Positions 8,309 to 17,734 of a stretch of 64,000 nucleotides of DNA are shown piece by piece. Each line of letters starts with the position of its first letter. The first letter of the stretch is position 1. This DNA is from Nitzschia sp. DOCU1. Lineage: Eukaryota; Bacillariophyta; Bacillariophyceae; Bacillariales; Bacillariaceae. The notes under the pieces are model-generated. The model was not told where the DNA came from, did not search any database, and worked only from the letters and a program-made list of their open reading frames with translations. The DNA lies in contig OX595987.1 of NCBI GenBank assembly GCA_951394045.1, positions 2,604,001 through 2,668,000 of the forward strand. Reading direction: 5' to 3'. A program made the position numbers and the translations under genes.

Positions 8309-10699
8309 CTACTTTACGTCGCGCAGAACACCGAACGACTCCTTCACAAAGTCGGGCGCTCTAGCGTAGAGCCGACAAAATTCTACCTTGTCCATCGGGT
8401 CCATGTGCGCTGCTGTGCTAGCACGGAGCCATTGCTCCATTTGTCGGATTTCTTCATCCGATGCGATGAAGCCCTTCTTTGTCTTTCGGAACATTTCAAT
8501 AATGTCTTGTCGCCCCACCAATCCAGTCGCACAAAGATCCAAGGACTCATACAATTCGAATAGCTCATCGACAACAGTTAAGGGTAGCTTTGCGGCGGCA
8601 GCTGCTGCCACTCGATATGCCTCGTTAGAATCATAGTCGCTGTCTTCCAAAGGACCCTCCCATGCGCCTCGCATGAGTTGTGGGATAGATCGGGCCAACT
8701 CGTCACATTCGACCACGACTTCGCTTGCTCCCGCAAGTTGAAGGTCCCTGCTTTCTCGGCGCTTTGCCGCTCTTGCGTAGATTGGTGCGTCGGGAAATGC
8801 AGCACGAAGCCGAGCAACGGCCGAGATACTGCGTGAATGGTCTTGGTATGTCACAAATATAGCTTGGGGTTCAGAAATTCCACTGCTTCGGATCACCTCA
8901 GGGTTGTTACCGTCGCCATACAGGACAATGGTGCTGGGACTGGGGGTCAAAATGGTATCCACGAGATCAGGATTGCGACTGAATGCTACAATATTTGGAA
9001 TCTCTGTGGTGGTCTCATTACTTCCCGGCTGAAGATCTCCAAGAACTCGAAGTACAGCCCGGCCAATTTCAGAGTGGCCCAGAACTACAATCGAGTTCTC
9101 AGCCACAAACGTTTTCTCGATAACTTCCGTAACTCCATTGGTGGATTTTTCTGTCTCTTCCTCGGGAGTAAATGGCCTGGAGGCGAGCTCAGCAAGATCG
9201 CCAAGTATTGGCGTCACTCCCATGGTGACTAGTACGATCGCAGTTAGCAATTTTAGCAGGTCATCCGAAACGATTCCAATCTTCTCTGCCAACGCCAAGA
9301 CAACAAAGGCAAATTCTCCACCGCCCGACAAAAGAATCGCTATCCGAATTGCATCGACTGTCGGGAGCCGATTGGGCTCTACCTCGCGCGGAACTCGAGT
9401 GGCCGCTGCCAGGGTGGCAGCTTTGATGAGGATCAGCGAAAGTGCGCCAAATACAACTGTTGGCCACTCTCGCATGACCAGGTTTAGATCGAATTCTGAT
9501 CCGGCATCCATAAAAAAAATTCCCAGCAGAATGCCTTTGAACGGCAAAATATCTGCTTGGATTTGCGCCCTGTAGTTGGTGTTGGCAAGGAGAACCCCAG
9601 CGGCAAATGCGCCAGCGGTATCTGTGAGTCCCAGCGTCTTGGCGATCTCTCCCATTCCTGCTGATACCAACAGACAGAGAGCCACAAATGTTTCACTGGA
9701 CCTTGTCTGTGAGACCAATCGAAACAGCCCTCTCAAGAAGAAAGAACCCGCGACAATGACGCTACCAAAGCCGATTGTTGCTTTAGCCGTCAGAAAGCCG
9801 ATGGCGGTGAAATCTGTCGGACCAGATGACACTAAATACGGCAGTAGCACCAACAGTGGAGCGACGAGGAGATCTTGTAGCAGTAGAATTGTCGTCGCTG
9901 CTTCGCCCGACGGTTCCTCTTCCCAACCTCGTTCTTTTAGAACCGGGAAAATAAACGCCGACGTTGATAATGCGCAGGTTATGGCTAGGATGCAAGCTTG
10001 TATTGGATCGTTGATGTTGAGGAGCCCATAGTTGATGGGGAAATATTTCCCTAGAAGAAGTAGCGCGGCCGTAATACACCCTGTTGTTAGGGAAATCTGT
10101 GCCATTCCAAGTGGCAAGTAATTCGCAAGTTTTCGCAGTCTGTTCGATGTAACCTCCAAGCCTTCCGAGAATAGCAAGAAGAGAATCCCAAAGTCTCCCA
10201 GCTCAACAGCAGCCTGCTCATTTGCAAAGAAGTCCAGACCATTCGGCCCAAGTACGGCCCCGATGATTAAATAGCCAAGGATGGGTGTTACATTGAGCGC
10301 GTTGGCCAAAGTAGTTACCAACACTGACGCCGCCAGGAAAATCAGCACATCCATCCCTAAGGATCCCAGAACTAACCGTGTAGCCTCCTCGGGGACAGTC
10401 GATGCCGCGTTCTGTCCAAAACTTGTACCGATATCCAAGGACTCGGAAAGTTGTCGTCCCATTTCTTCAAATGGTAGTGAGAATTCAAATGGCGATGAAA
10501 ACGACAGCAGTTCGGTACCTGATTGGAGAATATCAGGAGTCAGCCGCAGTGGTTCCACATGTCTTCTTGGATTATTCTTCGTCAGGGCAAGACCTCTACC
10601 AAGGTTTACGCTTCTGGAACTTTGCAACCCATTGCAAGCACTTGCGACGAGCGCTGCTTGGAGCAACGCCACTCGCACCCTTTTCGGAGCTATTGACAT
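8309..10699 (-). CDS. KEA: KEA-type K+/H+ antiporter (CPA2) with RCK domain
   Basis: 796 aa cation:proton antiporter. After an N-terminal signal-like stretch (ALLQAALVASACNGLQ) comes a CPA2 membrane core of about 12-13 helices (~110-510, with LGYLIIGAVLGPNGLDFF and ELGDFGILFLLFSEGLE), then a TrkA-N/RCK domain (~535-660, Rossmann VVLGHSEIGRAVL). The C-terminus (~690-780) is EF-hand-like (FELYESLDLCATGLVGRQDI) but lacks an evident complete Ca2+ loop. The order core-RCK matches bacterial KefB/C and plant plastid KEA proteins, so a plastid envelope or thylakoid site is likely. The stop lies only six nt from the sulfotransferase stop (tail to tail). A TGACGTCA palindrome lies 240 nt upstream of the start. 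Confidence 0.9.
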   Translation of the reverse strand: MSIAPKRVRVALLQAALVASACNGLQSSRSVNLGRGLALTKNNPRRHVEPLRLTPDILQSGTELLSFSSPFEFSLPFEEMGRQLSESLDIGTSFGQNAASTVPEEATRLVLGSLGMDVLIFLAASVLVTTLANALNVTPILGYLIIGAVLGPNGLDFFANEQAAVELGDFGILFLLFSEGLEVTSNRLRKLANYLPLGMAQISLTTGCITAALLLLGKYFPINYGLLNINDPIQACILAITCALSTSAFIFPVLKERGWEEEPSGEAATTILLLQDLLVAPLLVLLPYLVSSGPTDFTAIGFLTAKATIGFGSVIVAGSFFLRGLFRLVSQTRSSETFVALCLLVSAGMGEIAKTLGLTDTAGAFAAGVLLANTNYRAQIQADILPFKGILLGIFFMDAGSEFDLNLVMREWPTVVFGALSLILIKAATLAAATRVPREVEPNRLPTVDAIRIAILLSGGGEFAFVVLALAEKIGIVSDDLLKLLTAIVLVTMGVTPILGDLAELASRPFTPEEETEKSTNGVTEVIEKTFVAENSIVVLGHSEIGRAVLRVLGDLQPGSNETTTEIPNIVAFSRNPDLVDTILTPSPSTIVLYGDGNNPEVIRSSGISEPQAIFVTYQDHSRSISAVARLRAAFPDAPIYARAAKRRESRDLQLAGASEVVVECDELARSIPQLMRGAWEGPLEDSDYDSNEAYRVAAAAAAKLPLTVVDELFELYESLDLCATGLVGRQDIIEMFRKTKKGFIASDEEIRQMEQWLRASTAAHMDPMDKVEFCRLYARAPDFVKESFGVLRDVK

Positions 10700-11199
10700 T
10701 TTGTTAGAGGGTATCCTTGTTCAAGACCATCGAGTACTTTGTGGGGCGAGCCGGAAGCCAGCTATGTCAGATGAATGAAGGGTAGCCTATTGTTAAAGCC
10801 GATGCGACTCTGAGGATAAGATCTATTTTAAGTTGCTGACACTAGAGAGACCTGACAGATGGCATTTCGCGACAATTCCTTTTCGGGAAACATGAAACGC
10901 AGAGCAAAAAGTGAACGTGGTTTTGCTGCCACCTTGAATGACGTCATAGTTTTCTAAATTTCGCCACTGTTCGTTCGCTCTCTTCGCCCGCGCAGGCCAG
11001 CCACCACCTTGTTCGCAGTTGATATTGACCCACTCGACAAAAGTACTGAGGTCCACTTAGTCGTAGACAACCTCATCGCACCTCTTTCAATCGTCGGCAA
11101 CTGTCCTAGCAAGAGGTACTGTGTTGTATAGCAAACCTCCAGCACCTGCTCTCAAATATAGGAGATATTTCGTTCAAAGAAGAAGCTGACATGCAATGG
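10700..11199. promoter_or_regulatory. Upstream region of KEA gene with TGACGTCA
   Basis: About 500 nt without a supported gene. It includes a perfect CRE-type palindrome TGACGTCA at 10939-10946. Elements of the TGACGT type are known CO2/cAMP response elements in diatom carbonic anhydrase promoters; a role here is inference. Confidence 0.4.
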
Positions 11200-11670
11200 C
11201 TAGGCCTCCCCTTTACTTTTTCGCTTCTTTTCCTTCTTAGCCTTTTTGGCGGCTTTCTTCGCTTTCTTGGCTTCCTTTTTGGCTTTCTTAGCTGACTTCT
11301 TGGCGCTCTTTTCCTTCTTTTCTTTGCCCAAGTCCGAGCTTTCCTCTGTGTCCACGCTTGCTTCTTCCTTGGAGGCAGGAGTCGCCAACGCCTCTGCTTG
11401 TGTCACTTCGTCTACCTGTTCTTTCCACTGCGCGACGGGTTCCCGGCGAGGGTCGTTCTGATCCAACAAAGAATTGCAAGCCAGTCGAAGATCGCTCCAG
11501 ATCTGTGACGAAGATGCCAGGTAAGCCTGCCCCGCAAAATCGTGCGATAATTGTTTCGCTTTTTCCGACGCCAAAAACCGGGACATCATATCAAAGGCTT
11601 CCAATTCATCTGTCACGGGGACTGTAGACCTGACCCGCACCACGCGTGGTAAATTGGCATTTTCGAACAT
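11200..11670 (-). CDS. Small protein with Lys/Ala-repeat tail, unknown
   Basis: 156 aa. The N-terminal ~90 residues look folded and helical (DELEAFDMMSRFLASEKA...). The C-terminal ~45 residues are a highly basic run of KKAKK/KKSAKK units ending in KRKSKGEA, resembling nucleolar localisation or RNA-binding tails. A Ser/Glu/Asp segment separates the two. I do not recognise the fold. A role in ribosome biogenesis is only a guess, prompted by the tail and by WDR55 next door on the opposite strand (divergent, 287 nt apart). Confidence 0.75.
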   Translation of the reverse strand: MFENANLPRVVRVRSTVPVTDELEAFDMMSRFLASEKAKQLSHDFAGQAYLASSSQIWSDLRLACNSLLDQNDPRREPVAQWKEQVDEVTQAEALATPASKEEASVDTEESSDLGKEKKEKSAKKSAKKAKKEAKKAKKAAKKAKKEKKRKSKGEA

Positions 11671-11957
11671 CGAGTACGGATGGGTTGAGTTTAAAGTGAA
11701 TGAATAATGATGTCGTCCCCTGACCGATTTGACCAGAATAGGTGTGGGTCGAAGATGTTACTCTTTGTGCGATTTTATGGTCGGTGGGATCTATCGTAGA
11801 TTTTGGATGGACGCCGGAATAGCGGAAGCACGAATCGGTAGTCGGCCAGACGTCGGAGGGAATCTTTTGCTTTGACGCCAACCACGAAAAACTTCACCGA
11901 AGAAGTCTTCGGAGAGGAAGACACAAAAATTGTCAGTTACAACTTTAGGGTGACACC

Positions 11958-13322
11958 ATGGCACCCAGCAAGTATCTCGATTCGGTGGAATGCTCTGATC
12001 AACCTTTGGACTTTGCCTTTCATCCAAAGCGAGAGAACATTCTCGCTGCGGCATTGGTAGACGGCTCGTTGGAAGTGCACGATATTCGAAATGAAGAAAC
12101 TACTGACGACGACGACGAGCCGGACTCGATCTTGTCATCCTTGTCGCTGCATACTCAGGAAGTCCCCGAAAAAGGTTCCGACAAGAAAAAGAAGGCATCG
12201 TGTCGAACGGTTGAATTTTCGTCCGATGGAGAACGCATCTACACGGGTGGGAGCGCTGGCGATTTGTGTTGCGTTGACGCCGAACGAGTTTGCACGTTTA
12301 CGACCAAACCAGAAAAAAGTCTCACCTGGCGAATTGACGACGCAGCCGAGGGGAGAAACAATCCACTTTTGGTGATTCATCCGTTTCCTACATCAGTCTC
12401 TTTGCTAGCGACTGGAGATGATGTCGGCGGTGTACGAGTGTGGGATGAACGGGTACGAGCGGGTGGGACTTCCGCGCCGTCGTATGCGAGCTCGAAAGCA
12501 AATCAACCAAGAGGTTGCGTCCTGTCATGGAAGGAAAATGAGGACTATATCTCTGACATGCAGCTTTCCGAAGACGGCAATACACTTTTGGCATCTTCGG
12601 CCGATGGCAGACTTTCGGTGTTTGATTTGCGAATGGCACGCGACCCCACCGCTCTGTCCAAGGGTCAGAAACCCTATCGCCTTTCCGATGACCAAGAAGA
12701 CGAGTTGCTATCTTTGAAGATAATGAAGAACGGCAAGAAAGTTGTCTGTGGTACACAAGAAGGAGTTCTGTCAGTATTTTCTTGGGGGGTCTGGGGAGAC
12801 TGTAGTGATCGGTTTCCCGGGCACCCTTCCTCGATTGATGCTCTGCTGAAAGTCGACGAGGATACACTTTTGACTGGCTCTTCGGATGGCATCATTCGAG
12901 TTGTCCAGATTCATCCTGATAAGTTCCTTGGTGTTATAGGGAAAGATCATGGGGGGTTTCCAGTGGAGAAGCTTGGCTTTAATTCTAGTCGCGAAGTGGT
13001 TGGAAGCGCCAGCCACGACAATCACGTGCACCTCTGGGATGCTCGTGTTTTACATGAGGGATCAGACGAAGACAGTGACGATGACGAAAACGAGGAGAAG
13101 GATAAAGACGCAAAAGAGGCTGCAAAGCCCACAGTGGCTGTCGCCGGCAATAATTCCGATGACGATTGGGACGACATGGATAAAAAGGCAGAAAGCGACG
13201 ACAGCAAGTCCGACGACAGTGACGATGATGATAGCGATGACGACGAAGGAGCGGCCACTGTCAACGACAAGAGAAAAAAGCGCCTCAAAACTGAAAGCGA
13301 AAAATTCTTTGACGACTTGTAG
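11958..13322 (+). CDS. WDR55: WD-repeat protein WDR55/Jip5-like
   Basis: 454 aa seven-bladed WD40 protein of the WDR55/Jip5 family, linked in yeast and animals to 60S ribosome biogenesis in the nucleolus. The opening DQPLDFAFHPKRENILAAALVDG is characteristic of the family, and WD-like blade ends (VWDE, VFDLR, HLWDAR) recur. The C-terminus (~370-440) is a long acidic Asp/Ser/Glu tract with a basic KRKKRLK end, also typical. The start has a strong context (caccATGG). Confidence 0.9.
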   Translation: MAPSKYLDSVECSDQPLDFAFHPKRENILAAALVDGSLEVHDIRNEETTDDDDEPDSILSSLSLHTQEVPEKGSDKKKKASCRTVEFSSDGERIYTGGSAGDLCCVDAERVCTFTTKPEKSLTWRIDDAAEGRNNPLLVIHPFPTSVSLLATGDDVGGVRVWDERVRAGGTSAPSYASSKANQPRGCVLSWKENEDYISDMQLSEDGNTLLASSADGRLSVFDLRMARDPTALSKGQKPYRLSDDQEDELLSLKIMKNGKKVVCGTQEGVLSVFSWGVWGDCSDRFPGHPSSIDALLKVDEDTLLTGSSDGIIRVVQIHPDKFLGVIGKDHGGFPVEKLGFNSSREVVGSASHDNHVHLWDARVLHEGSDEDSDDDENEEKDKDAKEAAKPTVAVAGNNSDDDWDDMDKKAESDDSKSDDSDDDDSDDDEGAATVNDKRKKRLKTESEKFFDDL

Positions 13323-13349
13323 CAACTCTGTAAAATCATGCTTCTATTC

Positions 13350-14195
13350 TCATGTCTTTTGGATGACACCACTTTCAACACAGGCATCGTAGTGGTCTGG
13401 CCGGTTGTTCAGGAGGTAGTGTTCTAACTTCCCAATAGCAGGTTGTCCACTTTCCCCTTCGTTTCCTACTAACTCTGCAATTAATCCTTGGACACGCTGC
13501 ATGCCAGTCTCCACACTGTCTCCGTCACACAAGGTTTCGACTTCACCGACGGTATGTCCAGTGTTCGTGGCATCCAAGTCGACCGAAAGGCCAGCATACA
13601 GGCTCTCACTAGATTCTACAGACCACGACGATCGAGTTGTTTCTAAGCGACAAAACGGGCGCAGCCCATACGCATCTGGAACTGGCATCTTTGGCACTAC
13701 AAAACCATCAAACTCTTCGACCTGGCGTTGACCGCCATTGGAGGTTGTGTAGCCTCCTTTCTTGAGAGCAGCTACTGCCTCGGAGCAAGCACTGTCGCCT
13801 TCAATTTCCTCATATACAGTTGTGCCCTGGTGGCCTCGTCCCCTTTTTAATTCCCATTGTCCAACTCCAGATTTTTCACGGAATCGCAACCAGCAGTCTC
13901 GGGTGGACAGGTAGTTGTCGTCGTTGTCAAAGTACCAATCCACAAATGTAACATTGCCCAATGGCTGGAATCCCAGAGTTCGTAGTTTCGTCTCCAGGTC
14001 GGTCGTTGTTTTTGACAAGTGAAATTTTTGTTCCACCTCCAATGCCATGATTCTCGTCGTCAAGCTCCGAGTGACACCTCGTTGACGGATGGCGGATTGG
14101 AAATGCGGCGAAACGAATGCCACGCCAGCATCGGCAGTCCTGCCGACGATGGTTAGAAGGGCAAAAGCCCCTGGACGACAAAGTCGGGCTCGCAT
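13350..14195 (-). CDS. CYTH-domain protein, thiamine-triphosphatase-like
   Basis: 281 aa from the ATG at 14195. The CYTH signature EVEQKF (ExExK) begins at ~52 and is followed by WYFDNDDNYLSTRDCWLRFRE and WELKRGR, which match animal ThTPase more than adenylate cyclases. Such triphosphate-tunnel enzymes use Mg2+ to hydrolyse thiamine triphosphate or tripolyphosphate. The ~50 residues before CYTH resemble a signal peptide plus transit peptide (GAFALLTIVGRTADAGVAF|VS), suggesting plastid or ER entry. If translation instead starts at the ATG at 14048, the product would be a cytosolic 232-residue enzyme. It is tail-to-tail with WDR55 (27 nt between stops). Confidence 0.85.
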   Translation of the reverse strand: MRARLCRPGAFALLTIVGRTADAGVAFVSPHFQSAIRQRGVTRSLTTRIMALEVEQKFHLSKTTTDLETKLRTLGFQPLGNVTFVDWYFDNDDNYLSTRDCWLRFREKSGVGQWELKRGRGHQGTTVYEEIEGDSACSEAVAALKKGGYTTSNGGQRQVEEFDGFVVPKMPVPDAYGLRPFCRLETTRSSWSVESSESLYAGLSVDLDATNTGHTVGEVETLCDGDSVETGMQRVQGLIAELVGNEGESGQPAIGKLEHYLLNNRPDHYDACVESGVIQKT

Positions 14196-14730
14196 GTACC
14201 AGGTAGCAAGCAAACGTCGTTCCTGGTTTCGTGCAGCTTGAGTAGTGATGGGATGATAAAGATAGCCACCACAATCACTCAAGAGAGGGAATGGCGATCT
14301 GGAAAAAATCAAATCGGTTCCACGCGGGATGATATCGATTATGGCGCGAGTCGATGACGTCAGTCCATGCAGGCGTGCCAAAATCTTGGCCAGATACGGC
14401 AATACACTTTTGGATGTCCTCCTATTATTGCGACGAAGCTATTTATATTCTAGAGAGATGCCGACTCTACTACGAAGAAGAGAGAAAGAACAAGTGTTAG
14501 CTCCGTACAGAGCATGGATGTGCAATACTTCAGCTAGAAAGAGAAAAAGGTCCAACTACCGATCCTAGGTAGAACTAACGAATCAACTAGAGTCGCTACT
14601 ACATCCGCAATATACAATTTGCACGGCCTTGCGGGCTACGTTTCGGCCAACAGCAATCTAGTTTCGGTGGGAAAACGAGCTGTGCTTTTTTTGGAACATG
14701 GGTATCGTTCACTTGCAGGCGTTGCATAAA
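14196..14730. promoter_or_regulatory. Upstream region of CYTH gene with TGACGTCA
   Basis: 535 nt without a supported gene. A perfect TGACGTCA palindrome lies at 14355-14362, about 160 nt before the CYTH start. The region from ~14500 to 14730 is the 3' flank of MsrB. Confidence 0.4.
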
Positions 14731-15417
14731 TTATGAAAATTCCGGGCGAGATGGCTTTTCCGGGTAGAGATCTCCGATGACACGTGGACTACCATCCTGA
14801 GGTTCAAAAACAAGAGCGGAACCATCAATGCAAAATCGTTTACCACTCTCAGCAGCCGGGGTGCCTTGGAAAATCCATCCATCCGTGAACACATCACCCA
14901 GATGACCGCCACAAGTCGCGCAACGAAGCTCTGCCCCGACGAAATTGGCTTGAAGAGGGTTGATCTTTTCAACTTCCACCCCTTTCAAAGCGGTGGCAAA
15001 ACTAGGCCAACCTGTTCCAGAATGGAATTTCGCCTTGGAATCAAACAGTGGAGTGTCGCATCCTGCGCAGTAGAAAATTCCTGCACGATCCTCGCCTTCC
15101 AGAATTGATGAATAGGGTCGCTCCGTTCCACCCTCCCGAAGAATTTCATATTGTCGGGGGGTCAACAAAGTCCTCCATTCACTTTCTGATTTTTGTATGG
15201 AATACCCTTTACTCCGCGACTTTGGATTTGCTGCATTCACGTGTTGAGGAAATCCCGTTGCGAACGTAAAGCCCACCAATGTGGCAGCAGTACCCTTCAA
15301 GAGAGCGCTGCGACGCTTATCAAAAAACGGACCTCTTTCTTGCATCGGCGCATCATGCATCAAACTGTACGATGTCCTGCAGAGGATGGCAAGGGAAAAG
15401 AACTTGACAAACATCAT
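14731..15417 (-). CDS. MSRB: Methionine-R-sulfoxide reductase MsrB, probably thylakoid/plastid
   Basis: 228 aa enzyme that reduces Met-R-sulfoxide in proteins. The domain (~79-209) has the zinc Cys pairs C117/C120 and C166/C169, FHSGTGWPSF, CGGHLGDVF, and the catalytic Cys in RFCIDGSALVF (C196; the family form is RFCINSASLxF). It is a Cys enzyme, not a selenoprotein. The N-terminus looks tripartite: a signal peptide (1-18), then a twin-arginine stretch KRRSALLKG (34-42) before a hydrophobic segment ending in HVNAA (~63). That is the layout expected of a Tat thylakoid-lumen passenger. The localisation is inference; the family call is firm. Confidence 0.93.
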   Translation of the reverse strand: MMFVKFFSLAILCRTSYSLMHDAPMQERGPFFDKRRSALLKGTAATLVGFTFATGFPQHVNAANPKSRSKGYSIQKSESEWRTLLTPRQYEILREGGTERPYSSILEGEDRAGIFYCAGCDTPLFDSKAKFHSGTGWPSFATALKGVEVEKINPLQANFVGAELRCATCGGHLGDVFTDGWIFQGTPAAESGKRFCIDGSALVFEPQDGSPRVIGDLYPEKPSRPEFS

Positions 15418-16033
15418 TTGGTTGCTTCAGGGGTCGGCTCAAGTGTCTCCGTTTTGGGAGCGGAAAGAAAGAAAGACTCCTCTTCTTTCGCCAGACCGCC
15501 CGTGATGATTCTGTATGAAAAGTGCGATTGGTTCCAGTGGGCTGGCGAATGGAAGGCATATATTATATGTATGTCACTCCTTCCTGCTCATTAAGTGCTG
15601 TCGTTTTCTACGATTGTATCATAGAGGAAAGGGCGGTACTTTTTCTTCGCTATGATCCAAGATAAGATTCGATTCAAGGCGTTGGTTGGAAACGAAAATC
15701 CGTAATAATGCTCGTGTTTTGATAATTCTCCCTAGATTTTTACATCCACGACCAGCCAAAACAATATCCAGCTAATATGCCCCAAGCATTCCGTGTAGCC
15801 AATTTTCATCGTTCTATTGCTCTTTCCTAAGAACTTCAAGTAGGCAAAGTTTCCTCCGACTCCAGTCGAAAATGCGTTCGCTTTCTTCTCTCACTTTTTC
15901 AGACGACTCGCTTTCAATTGCAGGCAACACAAGAGATCTTTGAATAGAACAAAACTCCTGCTCACACACCCCTGCAATACACAGTACGCTCTTTGATTCC
16001 TGATAGATCATCGTCTCCAGACAGAAATCGACC
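15418..16033. other. Divergent intergenic region, MsrB / 16034 gene
   Basis: 616 nt. Only short, featureless ORFs occur on either strand. Nothing else was recognised. Confidence 0.4.
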
Positions 16034-16486
16034 ATGATGAGAAGTGAAATTCTTCGAAGGCTCCAACGTCAGTTGACGTTTCCTTCCGGGGAAAATGCTC
16101 CCAGAAGCGATGATTCCGAAAATCAACAAGTGGCCAGCCCATCAATACGGCGTAGTGCATCGGTTCCTGCTCGTCGGCCTTCGAGGGCTGACACTTCAAC
16201 TTCGTTTCTCGACCACAACGAGGAAAAGGATCGACGAACCACATCCGATTCCCACCTGTATAAGCTGCTTCGCATTCCAAGCCAAGATGCAGCTTCGCTT
16301 CGTTCAATGCAAGAAAGAGACAAGAAGAATACTCCTTTTCAATTGCCATATGAAAGTAATACTCCAATTTTGTTCCTCATGGAGTCGCTGAGGGATGAAA
16401 TTTGGAAATCCGATGACGCTACGCGACGCAAGGCTGCATTTATGAAAGTATTGGACAGCGCGATGGAGGCTTTGGAAGATGACTAG
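16034..16486 (+). CDS. Small hypothetical protein
   Basis: 150 aa, unrecognised. It begins MMRSEILRRLQRQLTF, continues through a Ser/Arg-rich disordered middle (RRSASVPARRPSR, a possible basophilic kinase target) and ends in a helical region (~108-148, ESLRDEIWKSDDATRRKAAFMKVLDSAMEAL). ATG context is good (accATG). Its reality rests on length, composition and context only. Confidence 0.55.
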   Translation: MMRSEILRRLQRQLTFPSGENAPRSDDSENQQVASPSIRRSASVPARRPSRADTSTSFLDHNEEKDRRTTSDSHLYKLLRIPSQDAASLRSMQERDKKNTPFQLPYESNTPILFLMESLRDEIWKSDDATRRKAAFMKVLDSAMEALEDD

Positions 16487-16722
16487 CTCTGTTTCTTGAT
16501 TGCTCGGATCAATTTGTCCCTGTGGGTTGCAAACAAGATGGATGGACGTTTGGGGAAAGCGGACTTCGAAGTTCGATAATCTAAAAACAATTTTGTGCAA
16601 TTCAGTAGTCCATGCTACGTGCGACGAGAGCCCTATAAAGGACGCACCGCGTGTTTCAGTTGATTGTAGAACCCCTTTCAGAGAGTCAATCTTGATGCAA
16701 CCAACGACTATTAGGCCTCCTA

Positions 16723-17540
16723 TCATGCTACTATGTCGAAGGCCTTCTTTGCTTCTTCCCAATGCTCCTTTTGCATTCCATCTGGCGTATAGATGCATTT
16801 CACTCCAAGTGAACTCACAGACCGAATATTACTATATTCATTGTCGAAGAACAACATTTGTTCATAGGGAATTCCCGTTGACTTGTGTAATCGTTTGAAA
16901 TGAGACTTTTTGTTGTCGAAGGATATCTCCACTCTGCTGCCAAAGCATTTGCTCAGCGTTGTACCATCTTCCACAACCATATTGTCCATACAGAATTTTG
17001 CCCACCCCGGTTCGTCCGTTCGGGATGCTACCGCTGCACGGATATCCAAGCCATCTGCTCTCAGCTGATTGATTTCTGCCAATGCGACGGAACTTGAGAA
17101 TCATCGGATGAGCGGGAGAAAATTTGGTAAGTCAGGTGATCGTTTCTTGATGGCACTGGAAAACAATGTGCAACTGTAACTCACGCTCCATGAAAGACTC
17201 GCATCACAGATCCATGCATGTCCTTCAGGACCATGCCTTCCTTGATTGTTTTGGCTTCCTTCCGAGCAGCTGCTGATAGATTGTCCGGTGTTGGCACGTA
17301 GTGCGGCTTGCCGTACAGCTGGTACATTTCCGGTTGCCAGACTGTATAGTCGAGGTCAAAAACCGCAAGGATTCTATCATAGACCATTGTTCCAGATAAT
17401 AGCGCTATCACATATCTGTGATTTCCTTCACCATTGACGATTGCAATAGTAGGACCATCATCTTCGTTCGTCGTAGGTCCGCTCCTCTGACCTTTTCTGC
17501 GGCGAGGGCCAAGAAGTATTTTCCCGCCAAAATCTGACAT
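16723..17540 (-). CDS. MDP1: Magnesium-dependent phosphatase 1 (MDP-1), two exons
   Basis: HAD-superfamily phosphatase of 241 aa. Exon 1 is 17185-17540 and exon 2 is 16723-17092; the 92-nt intron (17093-17184) has GTGAGT and CAAG borders. The phase (2+1) joins residues as VFHGA-SVALAEINQL. HAD motif I is FDLDYTVW (DxDxTxW, typical of MDP-1), motif II is ASRTDEP, the Lys is in NKKSHF and motif III is FFDNEYSNI. In mammals MDP-1 acts on protein tyrosine and on small sugars (fructosamine-type repair). An N-terminal ~55-residue extension is unusual for the family. It is divergent from the J-protein gene at 17735. Confidence 0.87.
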
Positions 17541-17734
17541 TTTGGACTAAATCGACTAAATTAAAGTTTGGATTTCAGCGCCACGTGGCAAAAAATGACA
17601 CGCCGGGAAAACCTGCCACCGACGAGAGCATCTCCACGATGACCCCAAAGATTTCAGCACATCCCTCATTTTCTTTTGAGAACGGCGGCAACTATCATTG
17701 GACCCGTTTCAATTATTGCACAAGCATCCAAGAG

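Noticed and set aside
9138..9575. Long plus-strand ORF opposite the KEA gene
   Set aside because: Lies entirely antisense to the conserved antiporter core and shows no domain.
12388..12867. 159-codon minus-strand ORF inside WDR55
   Set aside because: Antisense shadow of a well-supported WD40 gene with no protein-like features.
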